A DNA stretch of 64,000 nucleotides. Source: Henriciella marina (lineage in GTDB: Bacteria > Pseudomonadota > Alphaproteobacteria > Caulobacterales > Hyphomonadaceae). Below, piece after piece: positions 25,517 through 33,113 of the stretch (position 1 is the first letter of the stretch; the number at the start of each line of letters is the position of its first letter). Under the pieces are notes generated by a model. The model saw nothing but the letters and a program-made list of their open reading frames with translations. It did not search any database and was not told the origin of the DNA. Location of the stretch: NCBI RefSeq assembly GCF_027213945.1, contig NZ_JAPWGW010000003.1:1-64000 (forward strand), in the 5' to 3' direction. The position numbers and the translations under genes are program-made.

Positions 25517-25813
25517 GGACCAGTCCTCTTCGGTACGTTCTGTATCGCGCATGGGAACCCCAACTCTCCGGTCTCTCAGACTGGGCCGCGCCGGTTAATG
25601 AAGCGTTAGTATTTTCGAGTCCGCCTGCATTGGAATCGACTTCAAGAGCAGTTTTTCGGCCCCAAAGGTTAATTTCCGCAGGCTCGATCATTAACGAACT
25701 CCACCCGAAATTAATCTGCCTGAAATGTTGCGGTAATTTTTGATTCGGATTCCCGTGTCATTTTCATTCCTGACGGACCGGCACCGAAAACAAACCGCCG
25801 GGCGTTGGGTGAT
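25517..25813. other. Gene-free stretch between the FliM-like gene and dksA
   Basis: No gene is supported. The stretch holds the CtrA-like box upstream of the FliM-like gene and an A/T-rich section at about 25660-25745 with several TTAA tetramers (25671, 25692 and 25711 regions) at spacings that do not form a standard 7-base CtrA pair. It is bounded on the right by the dksA terminator. Confidence 0.5.
25595..25609 (-). promoter_or_regulatory. CtrA-like binding box upstream of the FliM-like gene
   Basis: On the minus strand the sequence is CTAA-CGCTTCA-TTAACC, one mismatch from the CtrA consensus TTAA-N7-TTAA(C). It lies 79 bases from the preferred start and 43 from the upstream one. CtrA directly controls flagellar genes in Caulobacter and relatives. 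The site is predicted by pattern only. Confidence 0.5.
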
Positions 25814-25849
25814 AAAAAACGGCAGGGCCTCAACTGGCCCTGCCGTTTT
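25814..25849 (-). terminator. Rho-independent terminator of dksA
   Basis: A 14-bp perfect stem (AAAACGGCAGGGCC at 25816-25829 with its complement at 25836-25849) with a 6-base loop is followed on the minus strand by a T-run. It lies 24 bases past the dksA stop. The symmetric A/T flanks mean it could act in both directions. Confidence 0.95.
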
Positions 25850-25873
25850 CAATTCTGAAGTCTGGAAAAGCTC

Positions 25874-26290
25874 TCAGTCGTCGCGGACCGTCCGCTCCTT
25901 GCGCTCATGACGCTCCTGCGCCTCAAGGCTCAGCGTCGCGGTTGGACGCGCTTCGAGGCGGCGCAGGCTGATCGGCTCGCCTGTCTCGTCGCAATAACCG
26001 TAGGTGCCTTCGTCAATACGGCGCAGTGCGGCATCGATCTTGGAAATCAGTTTGCGTTGACGGTCACGGGTGCGAAGCTCCAGTGCCTTGTCGCTTTCTG
26101 AAGATGCGCGGTCGACAATGTCGGGAAGATTGCTTGAGTCTTCCTGCAGATTGTTGATCGTGGACTTTGTGCCATTCAAAATGTCGGTCTTCCACTGCTC
26201 CAGGCGCATACGGAAGAATGCCTGCTGACGAGGGTTCATGAACTCCTCATCGTCGGACGGGATATAGTCATTCAGCTTCGTATCAGCCAT
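25874..26290 (-). CDS. dksA: DksA/TraR-family transcription factor, one-cysteine type
   Basis: DksA binds the secondary channel of RNA polymerase and with ppGpp adjusts rRNA and amino-acid promoters. The start MADTKLNDYIPSDDEEF gives 138 residues. A long coiled coil (about 30-95) leads to the globular part YGYCDETGEPISLRRLEARP. Of the four zinc-finger cysteines of E. coli DksA only the first remains (C100); the others are T103, S121 and A124. Loss of cysteines is known in alphaproteobacterial DksA, which remain active, so this is likely a working protein. It has its own terminator. Confidence 0.95.
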   Translation of the reverse strand: MADTKLNDYIPSDDEEFMNPRQQAFFRMRLEQWKTDILNGTKSTINNLQEDSSNLPDIVDRASSESDKALELRTRDRQRKLISKIDAALRRIDEGTYGYCDETGEPISLRRLEARPTATLSLEAQERHERKERTVRDD

Positions 26291-26528
26291 GGTCTCATAC
26301 CTCCCACTGGCGCGGCCTATATAGCGTGTTGCCCCTCTGCGCAATTAGCCATTACATGAGGTTTAAATTACACGCCCACACATGAACACGCCCTGAATTC
26401 TGCAAGCCTTGGGCCAGTCTCCTGATTAGCTGCAGGCACTTGCGGACACGGCGAGGGCTGTGCCCTATAGCTTCGGCGCGGTCATGTAGCGGCCGCAACC
26501 GAACCAGATTGAACATCAGGTCTTGTAT

Positions 26529-27824
26529 ATGGCCCGCTATCACCGGCGCAGGGAATTGGAAGAAAAAGGCAACTGGCGTCATGCGCTGGTATTCAACAGC
26601 CTGCTTCTCATTCTCGCCGTTCTTTCAGTCCGCGTTCTGGTGAATGCCTATTCGACGCAAAGCCTTGATGGCAGCCTGGACGCGGAAGCACGCGAGGAAA
26701 CCCGGCGTGAGATTGATCAGGCCTTCGAGACGATCGTTCCTGACGGCGTTCCTTCGCGCGCCTACTGGGCAGAGCAAATCGCAAACGAACTGGCGCTGCG
26801 CGATTTTTCTGCCGCACGCGGCTACCTGTTGGCAGCGCCCGCCATGCTCAGCCGCAATGACCGACGCGCCCTTCTTGCTGCGGTGAACGCGGAGGAGTCA
26901 GGCACTGAAGATGAACGCCTGACACGCGCGGGCCTCCTCTTCCTTCCAAATGAGGTACGCGCTGATTATCAGCGCGCCGTGGAACGCCCCGGAATGCTCT
27001 ACTCGGAACAGGATGAGTCTTCATCACGAACAACCGGGTTCCCCAATCCGGCAACCGGCCAGTCACCGACCGACCTCGCCACCGAAGGTCCCAGCGAAGG
27101 GAGGACTGAACAGGTCGAGCCCGAGCCTTCGCTAGACGCCCCCTCTGCTGGCTTTTCCATGATTGGCAGCCGCGCAGACCTCGTCCGACGCTCACAGCAA
27201 TGGGTGAACGGCGAGACGACCGATACCCTGCAGTTGCGGCTCAGCGCCATCGGCCTCATCGAAGTTGCCAACGGCGAAGCGGAGCCCGCGCTCCTGACGG
27301 CCATCTCCGTGCTTCGCGCAGCAGGTCGGGCCGGTCGTCTGGACGACGCCTACACGGTCTATCTGGATGAGCGGGTGGATCTTGCCCTGCCTGAAGAAGA
27401 ACTACTTGATCAACTTGCGGGTGTTGTGAGCGCCGTCGTGCCGTCCAGCGTCCGGCAGAGCCAGGTGCTCGGTGCCTATGAGGATGCGCTCAACGCCGAA
27501 GGTCTGTTGCGCCTCCGCCGCGACCTCGCATCGATCGCACATATCGCTGCAGAAACAACGCCTGCAGGCGCGGTCACGCTCATCGAGCTCGCCAGATCGC
27601 CCGAGGATGTCCGCAAGCTGGAAGTCGTTGCGCAGTCCGGCAGCGACCGCGCAGTGGCCCTCGCCAAGGCTATCGGCCCTCGTGTGACCGAACTTGCGCA
27701 AATCGGGGTTCGCTGGTCCACATCGCTCGTGCTTCAGATCCTGGGACTTGTCGCCATCTTCGCGGCACTCATCTGGTCGATCGCTGCGGCTTTTCACCGG
27801 ATGCAAAGTTCCCGCTGGCAGTGA
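26529..27824 (+). CDS. Bitopic membrane protein of unknown function
   Basis: I do not recognise this family. The 431-residue protein starts MARYHRRRELEEKGNWRH with a positively charged N terminus, then a transmembrane helix at about 21-39 (ALVFNSLLLILAVLSVRVL). A large, mainly helical, alanine-rich soluble region follows with a low-complexity Ser/Thr/Pro/Glu segment near 160-210. A second transmembrane helix lies near the end (VLQILGLVAIFAALIWSIAAAF). With both termini in the cytoplasm, the middle would be periplasmic. The start codon is ATG; a TTG two codons earlier is less likely. It stands alone between dksA and marC. Confidence 0.85.
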   Translation: MARYHRRRELEEKGNWRHALVFNSLLLILAVLSVRVLVNAYSTQSLDGSLDAEAREETRREIDQAFETIVPDGVPSRAYWAEQIANELALRDFSAARGYLLAAPAMLSRNDRRALLAAVNAEESGTEDERLTRAGLLFLPNEVRADYQRAVERPGMLYSEQDESSSRTTGFPNPATGQSPTDLATEGPSEGRTEQVEPEPSLDAPSAGFSMIGSRADLVRRSQQWVNGETTDTLQLRLSAIGLIEVANGEAEPALLTAISVLRAAGRAGRLDDAYTVYLDERVDLALPEEELLDQLAGVVSAVVPSSVRQSQVLGAYEDALNAEGLLRLRRDLASIAHIAAETTPAGAVTLIELARSPEDVRKLEVVAQSGSDRAVALAKAIGPRVTELAQIGVRWSTSLVLQILGLVAIFAALIWSIAAAFHRMQSSRWQ

Positions 27825-27851
27825 CAGTCGCTGGCCGTCGGCGAACGAATG

Positions 27852-28493
27852 TCAGACTGTGGCGAACGCGCCTTGCAGACCGTCGATTAGCAGCTGAACC
27901 GAAAGGGCCGCGAGTATAACGCCGAAGATCCGTGTGATCGCACCAGCCACGCTGTCCCCCATAGCGCGCACCAGAGGGCTCGCAATCAGGAACACGATCA
28001 GGCAGAGCAACATGTTAAGGCCGATCGCGGCGAGCACGACAGCCTGCGTCATCCAGTTCGCCGCTTCGGACATGAACAGCATCGCGGTCGCGATCGAACC
28101 GGGCCCGGCCAGCATCGGAATGCCGATCGGAAACACGGAGACATCGTCCAGTTTTTCATGCTCTTCGAGATATTCGTCAGCGCGCGATTCGCGCCGCTCG
28201 GTCCGCTTCTCGAACACCATATCCAGCGCGATCAGGAACAGAAGCGCACCGCCAGCGGCCCGGAACGCATCAATGGTGATGTGAAGCTGGCGCAGCAGCC
28301 AGGCACCAAAGAAAGCAAAACCGAATATGATCAGCGTCGCCACCAGGATGGAACGCCATGCCATGCTGCGACGATAGCGTGCATCGCCCTTCGCTGTCAG
28401 AGACGCAAAAACGGGCGCAACGCCCAGTGCATCAATCAGAACGAAAAACGTCACGAAGGACGCGGTGAATACGGAGATAAGATCGCCAGTCAT
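27852..28493 (-). CDS. MarC-family inner-membrane protein
   Basis: The 213-residue protein has about six transmembrane helices and the family pattern FVTFFVLIDALGVAPVFASL, FRAAGGALLFLIALDM and FPIGIPMLAGPGSIATAM. MarC/UPF0056 proteins are integral inner-membrane proteins whose function is still unclear; early links to multiple antibiotic resistance were withdrawn. A charged loop (KRTERRESRADEYLEEHEK) interrupts the middle. It lies 19 bases after the small gene downstream of flbT on the same strand, so it may be the last gene of that unit. Confidence 0.93.
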   Translation of the reverse strand: MTGDLISVFTASFVTFFVLIDALGVAPVFASLTAKGDARYRRSMAWRSILVATLIIFGFAFFGAWLLRQLHITIDAFRAAGGALLFLIALDMVFEKRTERRESRADEYLEEHEKLDDVSVFPIGIPMLAGPGSIATAMLFMSEAANWMTQAVVLAAIGLNMLLCLIVFLIASPLVRAMGDSVAGAITRIFGVILAALSVQLLIDGLQGAFATV

Positions 28494-28512
28494 GAGGCGC
28501 GCCTTAATCCTC

Positions 28513-28821
28513 CTATTTCAGTGCGTCCAGTATGTCCTTGACCCGTGCGTGCACGGCAGGCCTGTCATGACGCATGCTTGAAGGCCGTTCAACCGGCTCT
28601 CCCGCTGCTATCATCATGATGAGCCGTAGCCCGCGCGCCCGCTGCAACAGCCCGTCAATTTCATCGTCTTCCGCCGCTTCAAGGACGACATTGTTCGCGA
28701 GCTGGATTGACACAGGCGCAGACACGGCGCCGCGTTCGAGCGCTTCGATAGCTTCGGCAAGCTCCGTCAGGACAGTGGGTTCGTTGCTGGTCTCGGTCAT
28801 GATTGCTCGGTTCTCAGGCAT
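28513..28821 (-). CDS. Small protein of unknown function coupled to flbT
   Basis: The protein is not recognised. With the ATG at 28819-28821 it has 102 residues; this start overlaps the flbT stop (ATGCCTGA) and has GAGG six bases upstream, which suggests translational coupling. A later ATG giving MTETSNEPTVLTELAEAIEALE (95 residues) is equally possible. The sequence is predicted to be helical and soluble, without cysteine, and ends VHARVKDILDALK. The position is where flaF normally follows flbT, but the sequence does not resemble FlaF. A flagellar role is suggested only by the neighbour. Confidence 0.75.
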   Translation of the reverse strand: MPENRAIMTETSNEPTVLTELAEAIEALERGAVSAPVSIQLANNVVLEAAEDDEIDGLLQRARGLRLIMMIAAGEPVERPSSMRHDRPAVHARVKDILDALK

Positions 28822-29206
28822 ATTCGGCCTCATTGAGGTCCGATTTCAGCAGTTTGCGGCAATTGCCAAGCGCCTTGTAGAGATTGCCGGCGGCAACGAG
28901 TTGAGCAATGCGCAGAATTTCGTCCCGCTCAGCCTGCGACCGGCTCTGATCCATCCAGTCTGCCAGCGTCGAAACGGCACTATCATAGAGTTTTCCGCTC
29001 GTTTCGCCGACGATGTACATCTGCATCAGGCAGAAATAGGTCGCGTCCTGAGGCGTGGAGATATCATCAGGAAACATCACGTCCCGCTCGCGCAGTATCC
29101 GTGCTTTCGTTTCAAGCAACATGGTACCGCGGCGCTCTCCATTTCGGATAACAGCCTCGTTGACGACGACAGCCTCGCCCGGTTTCAATGACAGTTTTAG
29201 CGGCAT
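28814..29206 (-). CDS. flbT: Flagellin translation regulator FlbT
   Basis: FlbT binds flagellin mRNA in Caulobacter and limits its translation until the hook is finished; in other species it acts as an activator. The start MPLKLSLKPGEAVVVNEAV gives 130 residues, typical of the family, with NGERRGTMLLETKARILRE and PDDISTPQDATYFCLMQMY following the FlbT pattern. An ATG 17 codons upstream is less likely. No flagellin or flaF gene is adjacent. A CtrA-like box lies about 60 bases upstream. Confidence 0.93.
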   Translation of the reverse strand: MPLKLSLKPGEAVVVNEAVIRNGERRGTMLLETKARILRERDVMFPDDISTPQDATYFCLMQMYIVGETSGKLYDSAVSTLADWMDQSRSQAERDEILRIAQLVAAGNLYKALGNCRKLLKSDLNEAEYA

Positions 29207-29266
29207 TGTGCGCGCGCTCCCCCGAATCCTTACTGGGATATTGCAATTTCTATACAAGTTGTAAGG

Positions 29267-29281
29267 TTAACACCGACTAAA
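29267..29281 (-). promoter_or_regulatory. CtrA-like binding box upstream of flbT
   Basis: On the minus strand the sequence is TTTA-GTCGGTG-TTAACC, one mismatch from TTAA-N7-TTAA. It shares the TTAACC half with the box upstream of the FliM-like gene and has the same orientation relative to its gene. Predicted by pattern only. Confidence 0.45.
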
Positions 29282-29394
29282 ACGCGATCCCCGGGTGAAA
29301 ATGCCGCGATTGACGCCAAGATAGGCGCGCTCAACAGGTTGCCCTTCAGAGCGGCGCCCTTATCATCAGCCGGGACAAGTTTTGGGAGAACAGC

Positions 29395-30261
29395 ATGCGT
29401 TTTGAAGGCACTGAGAATTACGTCGCAACCGAAGACCTACGCGTCGCAGTGAATGCAGCCATTGCGCTCCAGCGTCCTCTTCTGGTCAAAGGTGAACCCG
29501 GTACGGGCAAGACCGTTCTTGCGATCGAAGTTGCCAAGGCGCTCGGCGTGCCGCTCATCGAGTGGCACATCAAATCATCCACCAAGGCCCAGCAAGGCCT
29601 GTATGAATACGACGCGGTTTCACGCCTGCGCGACGGCCAGATGGGCGAAGAGCGCGCAAAGGACATCTCAAACTACATCAAGAAGGGTAAGCTCTGGGAG
29701 GCTTTCACTTCAGACGAGCGCCCAATCCTGCTGATCGACGAGATCGACAAGGCTGACATCGAATTCCCGAACGATCTCCTGCAGGAACTCGATCGCATGG
29801 AGTTCTATGTCTACGAAACCGATGAGACGGTGAAGGCAAAGCAACGCCCACTCGTCATCATCACGTCGAACAATGAGAAAGAGCTTCCGGACGCCTTCCT
29901 GCGCCGCTGTTTCTTCCACTTCATCAAATTCCCGGATGAGCAGACGATGAAAGAGATCATCGACGTCCACTATCCTGGCATCAAGCAGAAGCTGGTCGCT
30001 GAAGCGCTCACCACCTTCTACTCAATGCGCGAAGTACCGGGCATGAAGAAGAAGCCATCGACCAGCGAACTGCTCGACTGGCTGAAGCTTCTGATGAATG
30101 AGGACATCGACCTTGAAACCCTCAAGGAACAGGACCCGGACAAGCTGACACCTCCACTGCACGGCGCTCTCCTCAAGAATGAGCAGGACGTCGCCTTGTT
30201 CGAGCGCCTCGCCTTCCTGTCCCGCCGCGAAAGCGGCGGCCGACGCGGCCCTGCAGGCTAG
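29395..30261 (+). CDS. MoxR-family AAA+ ATPase
   Basis: MoxR ATPases are chaperone-like AAA+ proteins that usually mature an enzyme or complex together with a von Willebrand A protein encoded next door. The 288-residue protein has Walker A GEPGTGKT (33-40), Walker B LLIDEIDKAD, sensor 1 in IITSNNEKELPDAF and an arginine finger region RRCFFHF. The Shine-Dalgarno GGGAG is well placed. No VWA gene follows: the next gene is on the other strand and the two stop codons share the tetranucleotide CTAG. The client protein is unknown. Confidence 0.93.
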   Translation: MRFEGTENYVATEDLRVAVNAAIALQRPLLVKGEPGTGKTVLAIEVAKALGVPLIEWHIKSSTKAQQGLYEYDAVSRLRDGQMGEERAKDISNYIKKGKLWEAFTSDERPILLIDEIDKADIEFPNDLLQELDRMEFYVYETDETVKAKQRPLVIITSNNEKELPDAFLRRCFFHFIKFPDEQTMKEIIDVHYPGIKQKLVAEALTTFYSMREVPGMKKKPSTSELLDWLKLLMNEDIDLETLKEQDPDKLTPPLHGALLKNEQDVALFERLAFLSRRESGGRRGPAG

Positions 30262-30989
30262 GCTTTCACAGCATGAATAAGGCGTTCGGCATTGCCGTCG
30301 CCGCCACGGATCGGGCTGTCAGTCTTTGCGCTGACAGCCCATTTCATATCCGACAGCCAGTCGCAGAATGCTGCCTCGGCGCGCTTAACTGCTGCACCAT
30401 CGGTGACCAGCCCGCCCTTGCCGACGAACTCACGCCCCACCTCGAATTGCGGCTTGAACAGTGTCACCAGTTCAGCGCCCTGCCCTGCTAGCGAAAGCGA
30501 TGCCTCAAGCAATTTGGCCAGTGAAATGAAACTTGCATCGCAGACGACGAGAGACGGCGCCTCGCCAACCATGGCCGACGTCAATGACCGTGCATCGGTC
30601 GCCTCATAGGAGGTAACACGTGGGTCGCACGCGATCCTCTCGTGCAGCTGGCCGCGCCCCACGTCGACGGCCACCACATGCGCGGCCCCGCGTTGGAGTA
30701 GCACGTCTGTAAAGCCCCCTGTCGATGCTCCTACGTCCAGGCAATGGCGGCCTGCTGGATCAACGCCGAAAACGTCCAGCGCATGGGCAAGCTTCAACCC
30801 GCCGCGAGACACATATGGATGCGCAGGTTCAGCCTCCAGCCGGTCAGACGGCCCAATCATCTGAGACGTTTTGTTGGCAGGCCGGCCGTTCACCAACACA
30901 GTCCCCGCAGCGACAGCGGCCTGCGCCGCTGACCGGCTATCAAAATAGCCCTGGGTCACGAGGGCCTTGTCCAGTCTTTCTGTCGTCAT
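30258..30989 (-). CDS. tlyA: TlyA-family rRNA 2'-O-methyltransferase
   Basis: TlyA methylates ribose 2'-OH of 16S and/or 23S rRNA; loss of it gives capreomycin resistance in mycobacteria. The start MTTERLDKALVTQG gives 243 residues. An S4 RNA-binding domain is at about 1-60 (RSAAQAAVAAGTVLVNGRPA), followed by an FtsJ-like methyltransferase domain with the SAM motif CLDVGASTGGFTDVLLQRGA and the catalytic KDKE-type positions typical of the family (for example FKPQFEVG). Older annotations call such genes hemolysins, which is misleading. The gene converges on the MoxR gene. Confidence 0.93.
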   Translation of the reverse strand: MTTERLDKALVTQGYFDSRSAAQAAVAAGTVLVNGRPANKTSQMIGPSDRLEAEPAHPYVSRGGLKLAHALDVFGVDPAGRHCLDVGASTGGFTDVLLQRGAAHVVAVDVGRGQLHERIACDPRVTSYEATDARSLTSAMVGEAPSLVVCDASFISLAKLLEASLSLAGQGAELVTLFKPQFEVGREFVGKGGLVTDGAAVKRAEAAFCDWLSDMKWAVSAKTDSPIRGGDGNAERLIHAVKA

Positions 30990-31073
30990 TCTCCGGCCTG
31001 CGAAAATGTCTCGGAACGCTCGCACGTGCGGCTCGTTCGCCTAGCGTAATCCAGAATGGAAAGTGAGACTAGA

Positions 31074-31823
31074 ATGTCGAGATTTGAAGGTAAGCGTATT
31101 CTTATTACAGGCGGCACGAGCGGCATTGGCCTCGCCACGGCGCTTCGCATTGTTGAAGAAGGCGGCGAAGTCGGCGTAACAGGTCGCAGCCAGGAGCACC
31201 TTGATGAGGCAGGAAAGAAGCTTCCCTCCGGCTCGCTCGTTCTACGCAATGATGCATCCAGCGCCGAGGAAGCAAAACAACTCGCTGAAGCGGTTGGCGA
31301 AAAGATGGGCAAGCTCGACGGCCTCTATCTGAATGCTGGGTATGGCGCCTTCAAGGAGATCGGGCAGCACGATACCGACTTCTTTGATCAGATGATGAAC
31401 ACAAATGTTCGCGGTCCCTTGCTGCACATGGACCTCCTAAAGGATGATATAAGCGACGGCGGATCGGTTCTGCTGACATCCTCTGTAGCCGCATATCTCG
31501 GACAGGCGCCCGGCGCCGTCTACGGTGCGTCAAAGGCATCAATGGCCGTATTCGCCCGGTCGTTCTCCTCAGCACTTGCGCCTCGCCAGATCCGTGTAAA
31601 TTCGATTGCCCCGGGGCCGATCGAAACCAACTTTTTCGACACCGCTGTCGACGACGAAGCGCAGAAGAAGGAGATGACTGAGCAGATAAAGTCACAGGTC
31701 CCGCTCGGCCGGTTCGGCAAGGCCGAAGAAGTTGCCGCTGTTGCGTGTTTCCTTCTTTCCGACGATGCGTCTTACGTCACAGGTTCAGAATATGTCGTCG
31801 ATGGCGGCATGACAAAGCGCTGA
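31074..31823 (+). CDS. Short-chain dehydrogenase/reductase
   Basis: This is a classical NAD(P)-dependent SDR of 249 residues, starting MSRFEGKRILITGG; an ATG six codons earlier is an alternative. The cofactor motif TGGTSGIGLA, the NAG-like LYLNAGYGAF, the catalytic serine in LLTSSVAAY and YGASK (Tyr and Lys) are all present, and the C terminus ends in DGGMTKR. The N-terminal acidic/basic pattern (GRSQEHLDEAG, arginine after the first strand) hints at NADPH. The substrate is unknown. Neighbours give no pathway. Confidence 0.93.
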   Translation: MSRFEGKRILITGGTSGIGLATALRIVEEGGEVGVTGRSQEHLDEAGKKLPSGSLVLRNDASSAEEAKQLAEAVGEKMGKLDGLYLNAGYGAFKEIGQHDTDFFDQMMNTNVRGPLLHMDLLKDDISDGGSVLLTSSVAAYLGQAPGAVYGASKASMAVFARSFSSALAPRQIRVNSIAPGPIETNFFDTAVDDEAQKKEMTEQIKSQVPLGRFGKAEEVAAVACFLLSDDASYVTGSEYVVDGGMTKR

Positions 31824-31862
31824 TCAAACTATGTTAGGTTCTGCCCACAAAGGAGAATACTC

Positions 31863-32483
31863 ATGAGCCGCTTCCTACCCCTGTCAGCCGCAGCTGCGTC
31901 CATTGCGATTGTGTTCGCTTGCACTCAACAAACCTCTGACGCGCAGCAGGACAATGCTTCCACTGATCGCGCCGCAGACACCCAATCCGACATGCCGCCA
32001 TCCGAGATGGATACCGGTGGAAACGAGTCCCTGCCCTCCATGATGCGCGCCACTGGCGACCTCATGGGCAATGAAGGTAACACAATAGGCAACGTGAACA
32101 TGATCGAGGGTCCGAATGGCATCGTCATGGAAGTTTCCATTGATCAAGGCGGACTGACGCCGGGCTGGCACGCCATTCATATTCACCAAACTGGTGATTG
32201 CAGTGACACAGGTGAGTACACCGCTTCAGGCGGCCACGTCGGAAAGATCGACGGCGGCCACGGCCTGCTGAACCCGGGTGGCCCTGAACCAGGCGACCTG
32301 CCAAACCTTTATGCTTTCGAGGATGGTTCCGTGAACTTCGAGACCTTCACCGATCTCGTTACGCTATCGGATGTCATGGACGATGATGGCGGCGCAATCA
32401 TCATTCATGAGGGCCGCGACGACCATATGAGCCAGCCGATCGGCGGCGCCGGCGGACGCATCGCGTGTGCAGTCGTTCAGTAA
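31863..32483 (+). CDS. Cu/Zn superoxide dismutase-like secreted protein, one zinc ligand changed
   Basis: The C-terminal 150 residues follow the SodC fold: copper ligands H106, H108 and H182, bridging H125, zinc ligands H133 and D145, disulfide C113-C202 and the guiding R199. The zinc ligand expected at residue 142 is glutamate (GPEPGDLPN in place of GPHxGD). An N-terminal signal ends near C20, probably a lipobox, and a Thr/Asp/Ser-rich linker follows (21-60). SodC enzymes destroy periplasmic superoxide. Whether this one is active with an altered zinc site is open. It has a strong Shine-Dalgarno (AAAGGAG) and its own terminator. Confidence 0.9.
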   Translation: MSRFLPLSAAAASIAIVFACTQQTSDAQQDNASTDRAADTQSDMPPSEMDTGGNESLPSMMRATGDLMGNEGNTIGNVNMIEGPNGIVMEVSIDQGGLTPGWHAIHIHQTGDCSDTGEYTASGGHVGKIDGGHGLLNPGGPEPGDLPNLYAFEDGSVNFETFTDLVTLSDVMDDDGGAIIIHEGRDDHMSQPIGGAGGRIACAVVQ

Positions 32484-32508
32484 GCCAGAGGCCTTACTCA
32501 CTATCACC

Positions 32509-32542
32509 AACGCCGCCTCGTTTCGGGGCGGCGTTTTCTTTT
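32509..32542 (+). terminator. Rho-independent terminator after the SOD-like gene
   Basis: AACGCCGCC (32509-32517) pairs with GGCGGCGTT (32527-32535), followed by TTTTCTTTT. It lies 25 bases past the stop codon on the plus strand. Confidence 0.93.
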
Positions 32543-32561
32543 GCACCGGAAGGCGCGCCGT

Positions 32562-32990
32562 TTAGGGGGCGACCTTGCCGCGCAGGGCTTTCTTTTCGCC
32601 CGTTTCCTTCTTGGCCTTGATCCGCCGCTCGACCGATCCGCGCGTTGGCCTTGTCGGAATGCGGCGTTTCCGCTTCTTCGCTGCCTTACGGATCATGGAA
32701 GTGAGCCGGTCGCGCGCCGCATCCCTGTTTAGCGCCTGAGAGCGGTGTTCGCTCGCATCGACGATGACATCGCCTTCCTTGGTTATCCTGTTCTTCCAGA
32801 TCTGCCGGAAGCGCGTCTTGATGCGTGCGGGCACTGAAGATGAATCGACATTCCACCGCAGCTGAACAGCGCTCGACACCTTGTTCACATTCTGACCACC
32901 CGGCCCGGATGATCGCGTGAACGTTTCCACCAGCTCCCAGTGGGGAACGGTCAGTGCGGCATCGATCTGGAGGTCTTCTTGGCGGGCCAT
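32562..32990 (-). CDS. arfB: Alternative ribosome-rescue factor B (peptidyl-tRNA hydrolase)
   Basis: ArfB (YaeJ/ICT1 family) enters ribosomes stalled at the 3' end of broken mRNA and hydrolyses the peptidyl-tRNA. The 142-residue protein has the release-factor-like catalytic GGQ at 31-33 (SSGPGGQNVNKVSSAV) and a long basic C-terminal tail (KRKRRIPTRPTRGSVERRIK) that in the family inserts into the empty mRNA channel. It lacks the codon-reading domain of true release factors. Together with smpB at 37 kb it gives the window two rescue systems. It converges on the SOD-like gene. Confidence 0.96.
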   Translation of the reverse strand: MARQEDLQIDAALTVPHWELVETFTRSSGPGGQNVNKVSSAVQLRWNVDSSSVPARIKTRFRQIWKNRITKEGDVIVDASEHRSQALNRDAARDRLTSMIRKAAKKRKRRIPTRPTRGSVERRIKAKKETGEKKALRGKVAP

Positions 32991-33113
32991 GATGAAGGAC
33001 TTGTTCAGCTAAGGTTCAAGCTCGGAACCTCATAATTGGTTAACACTTGTATTCAGACCAGAAACAATTTCGGGCAAGGGCCCGGTGAGCGAACTTGCAT
33101 AAGGAGGCTCCTC

